From positions 36,969,087 to 37,033,086 of the forward strand of contig OY759216.1 in the NCBI GenBank assembly GCA_963662175.1: 64,000 nt of DNA, read 5' to 3'. Numbering within the stretch: position 1 is the stretch's first letter; each line of letters opens with the position of its first letter. The stretch comes from Aradus depressus (lineage: Eukaryota; Arthropoda; Insecta; Hemiptera; Aradidae). The position numbers were made by a program, and so were the translations under genes. The notes below the pieces were generated by a model. That model did not search any database. It was given only the letters and a program-made list of their open reading frames with translations, and had not been told where the DNA came from. Shown piece by piece: positions 63,170 through 64,000 of the stretch.

Positions 63170-63591
63170 CATCCGCCGGCGCCCACACTAGTCCGATAAC
63201 GTCACAGGCAAAACAAACACTGCACAGCAAACACGTACTGACATGTTCTATCCATTGTGACCTCAACCGTTGTCGCATTATTAGTCTCGTAGTTATTATC
63301 GATTGAAATCTGACGGTATTTTGTAACACAAGAAAGTTTGACCGGCTATCACTGTGCTTAACGAGCGAATAGAGGTTTTCACTTCAAAAAAATTCTGTCT
63401 TTATGTGTTTTGTGTGTCTGTGAACACGATTACTCCCGATAGAATGAAAGTATCGACACGAAAGAGGTTAGACACGTATAGACGTTATTGGTATAGTGAA
63501 TTAATGTCGAACATCATACGAGATTATTTGTTGTTTGTACAAAAACAATTTTTAGGTACCTAGTGAAAATAAGAGTTTTTCTCGAAACGTT
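63170..63591 (-). repeat. Right arm of the window-scale inverted repeat
   Basis: Reverse complement of 1-410, with an extra ~12 bases near 63405-63430. It includes the family A core GTGTCTGTGAACACGATTAC, then TCCCGATAGAATGAAAG. Read on the minus strand it leads into the basic ORF. Confidence 0.85.
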
Positions 63592-63644
63592 TATATTAGC
63601 TAGGTTCTGAAACCCCAAAACATAAATGGGAGATAAGTATATAA

Positions 63645-63900
63645 GCTACACTAATTTCTAATTTTACAAAACGCTAATTTGCAACAATCATCCGCCGGCG
63701 CCCATACTAGCCCGATAACGTCACGGGCAAAACAAACACGTACATACATGCTCTATCCATTGTGACCTCAACCGTTGTTAACGCATTATTAGTCTCGTAG
63801 TTATTAGTCAGGGATTGAAATCTGACGGTATTTTGTAACACAAGAAAGTTTGACCGGCTATCACTGTGCTTAACGAGCGAATAGACGTTTTCACGTCAAA
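63645..63900 (-). repeat. Third, partial copy in tandem with the right arm
   Basis: Same orientation as 63124-63395, about 520 bp apart, sharing CCGCCGGCGCCCA(T/C)ACTAG and TGAAATCTGACGGTATTTTG. It lacks the outer ~190 bp and extends inward to the GCTACAC(T/C)AATTTCTAAT block. Confidence 0.85.
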
Positions 63901-63904
63901 AGGA

Positions 63905-64000
63905 TTGTTTTGGAGTAAATCAAGCAAATATTTCAAAAAATGGCTTTCAAGTCGACATTTTAAGATAGTTTTCAGCATGTAAATTGTATTGCATACAAAA
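63905..64000 (+). repeat. Family C copy, runs off the window
   Basis: TTTTGGAGTAAATCAAGCAA and CATTTTAAGATAGTTTTCAG match the start of the copy at 38555-38625. Confidence 0.6.

Noticed and set aside
1..63591. A single giant transposon bounded by the 410-bp inverted repeat
   Set aside because: A third copy lies just outside, the repeat on the right leads into its own ORF, no capsid, integrase or polymerase set fills the interval, and the interior is a mosaic of unrelated insertions.

Overview
The window is AT-rich animal nuclear DNA, almost certainly arthropod. The evidence is the transposon spectrum (BEL/Pao, Jockey-type and R1-type LINEs, mariner, pogo/Tigger, hAT, Helitron), tRNA-derived SINEs whose 3' tails are (CCTAA)n (the arthropod telomere unit TTAGG on the other strand), and the absence of any bacterial-style gene packing. 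I did not recognise a complete host gene; three short spliced-looking exons (38978-39235, 41030-41111, 51658-51801) are the only candidates. The species cannot be named from the sequence.

The dominant content is a dispersed non-coding repeat, here called family A, with about two dozen copies on both strands. A full copy (58020-58870) has a head starting next to a palindrome built on ACTTCCCC/GGGGAAGT, five internal units of 130-143 bp sharing AATGAATGTATCGACACGAA-like cores, and a tail with a CGGTGAATCACCG-like palindrome. A second repeat, family C (4955, 38530, 56690, 63905), usually lies next to it. About fourteen copies of a tRNA-derived SINE (SINE A) are present, two flanked by perfect 12- and 15-bp target-site duplications. 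SINE A falls into subfamilies with compensatory changes in a hairpin. A second tRNA-derived SINE (SINE B) has three copies with poly-A tails.

Layout. 1-20 kb: family A copies, a mariner helix-turn-helix remnant (3.4 kb), foldback elements (4.0 and 15.2 kb), several 5'-truncated LINE ends, and a 957-bp TA-flanked element (18342-19298) with 199-bp terminal inverted repeats and an intact N-terminal transposase fragment. 20-38 kb: LINE ends, SINEs, a pogo/Tigger remnant with a 21-bp perfect hairpin, a 135-bp minisatellite (33.3-33.8 kb) and a hAT C-terminus. 38-50 kb: a GC-rich, 5'-truncated R1-like LINE (41193-42464), then a full-length BEL/Pao retrotransposon (42880-49336). The BEL element has two LTRs that differ only in the length of a G-run, a 5-bp target duplication, and a 1779-codon gag-pol frame whose last part is frameshifted. 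50-64 kb: more LINE ends, a head-to-head SINE A pair, the longest family A copy, a 1.2-kb Helitron-like element (60396-61594), an RTE/CR1-like LINE end, and a repeat unit that recurs as a 410-bp inverted copy at the very start of the window.

The parts do not form a pathway. They record successive transposon insertions: one very young (BEL), some intermediate (SINE A copies with clean duplications, the TA element with about 97% identical arms) and many old ones.
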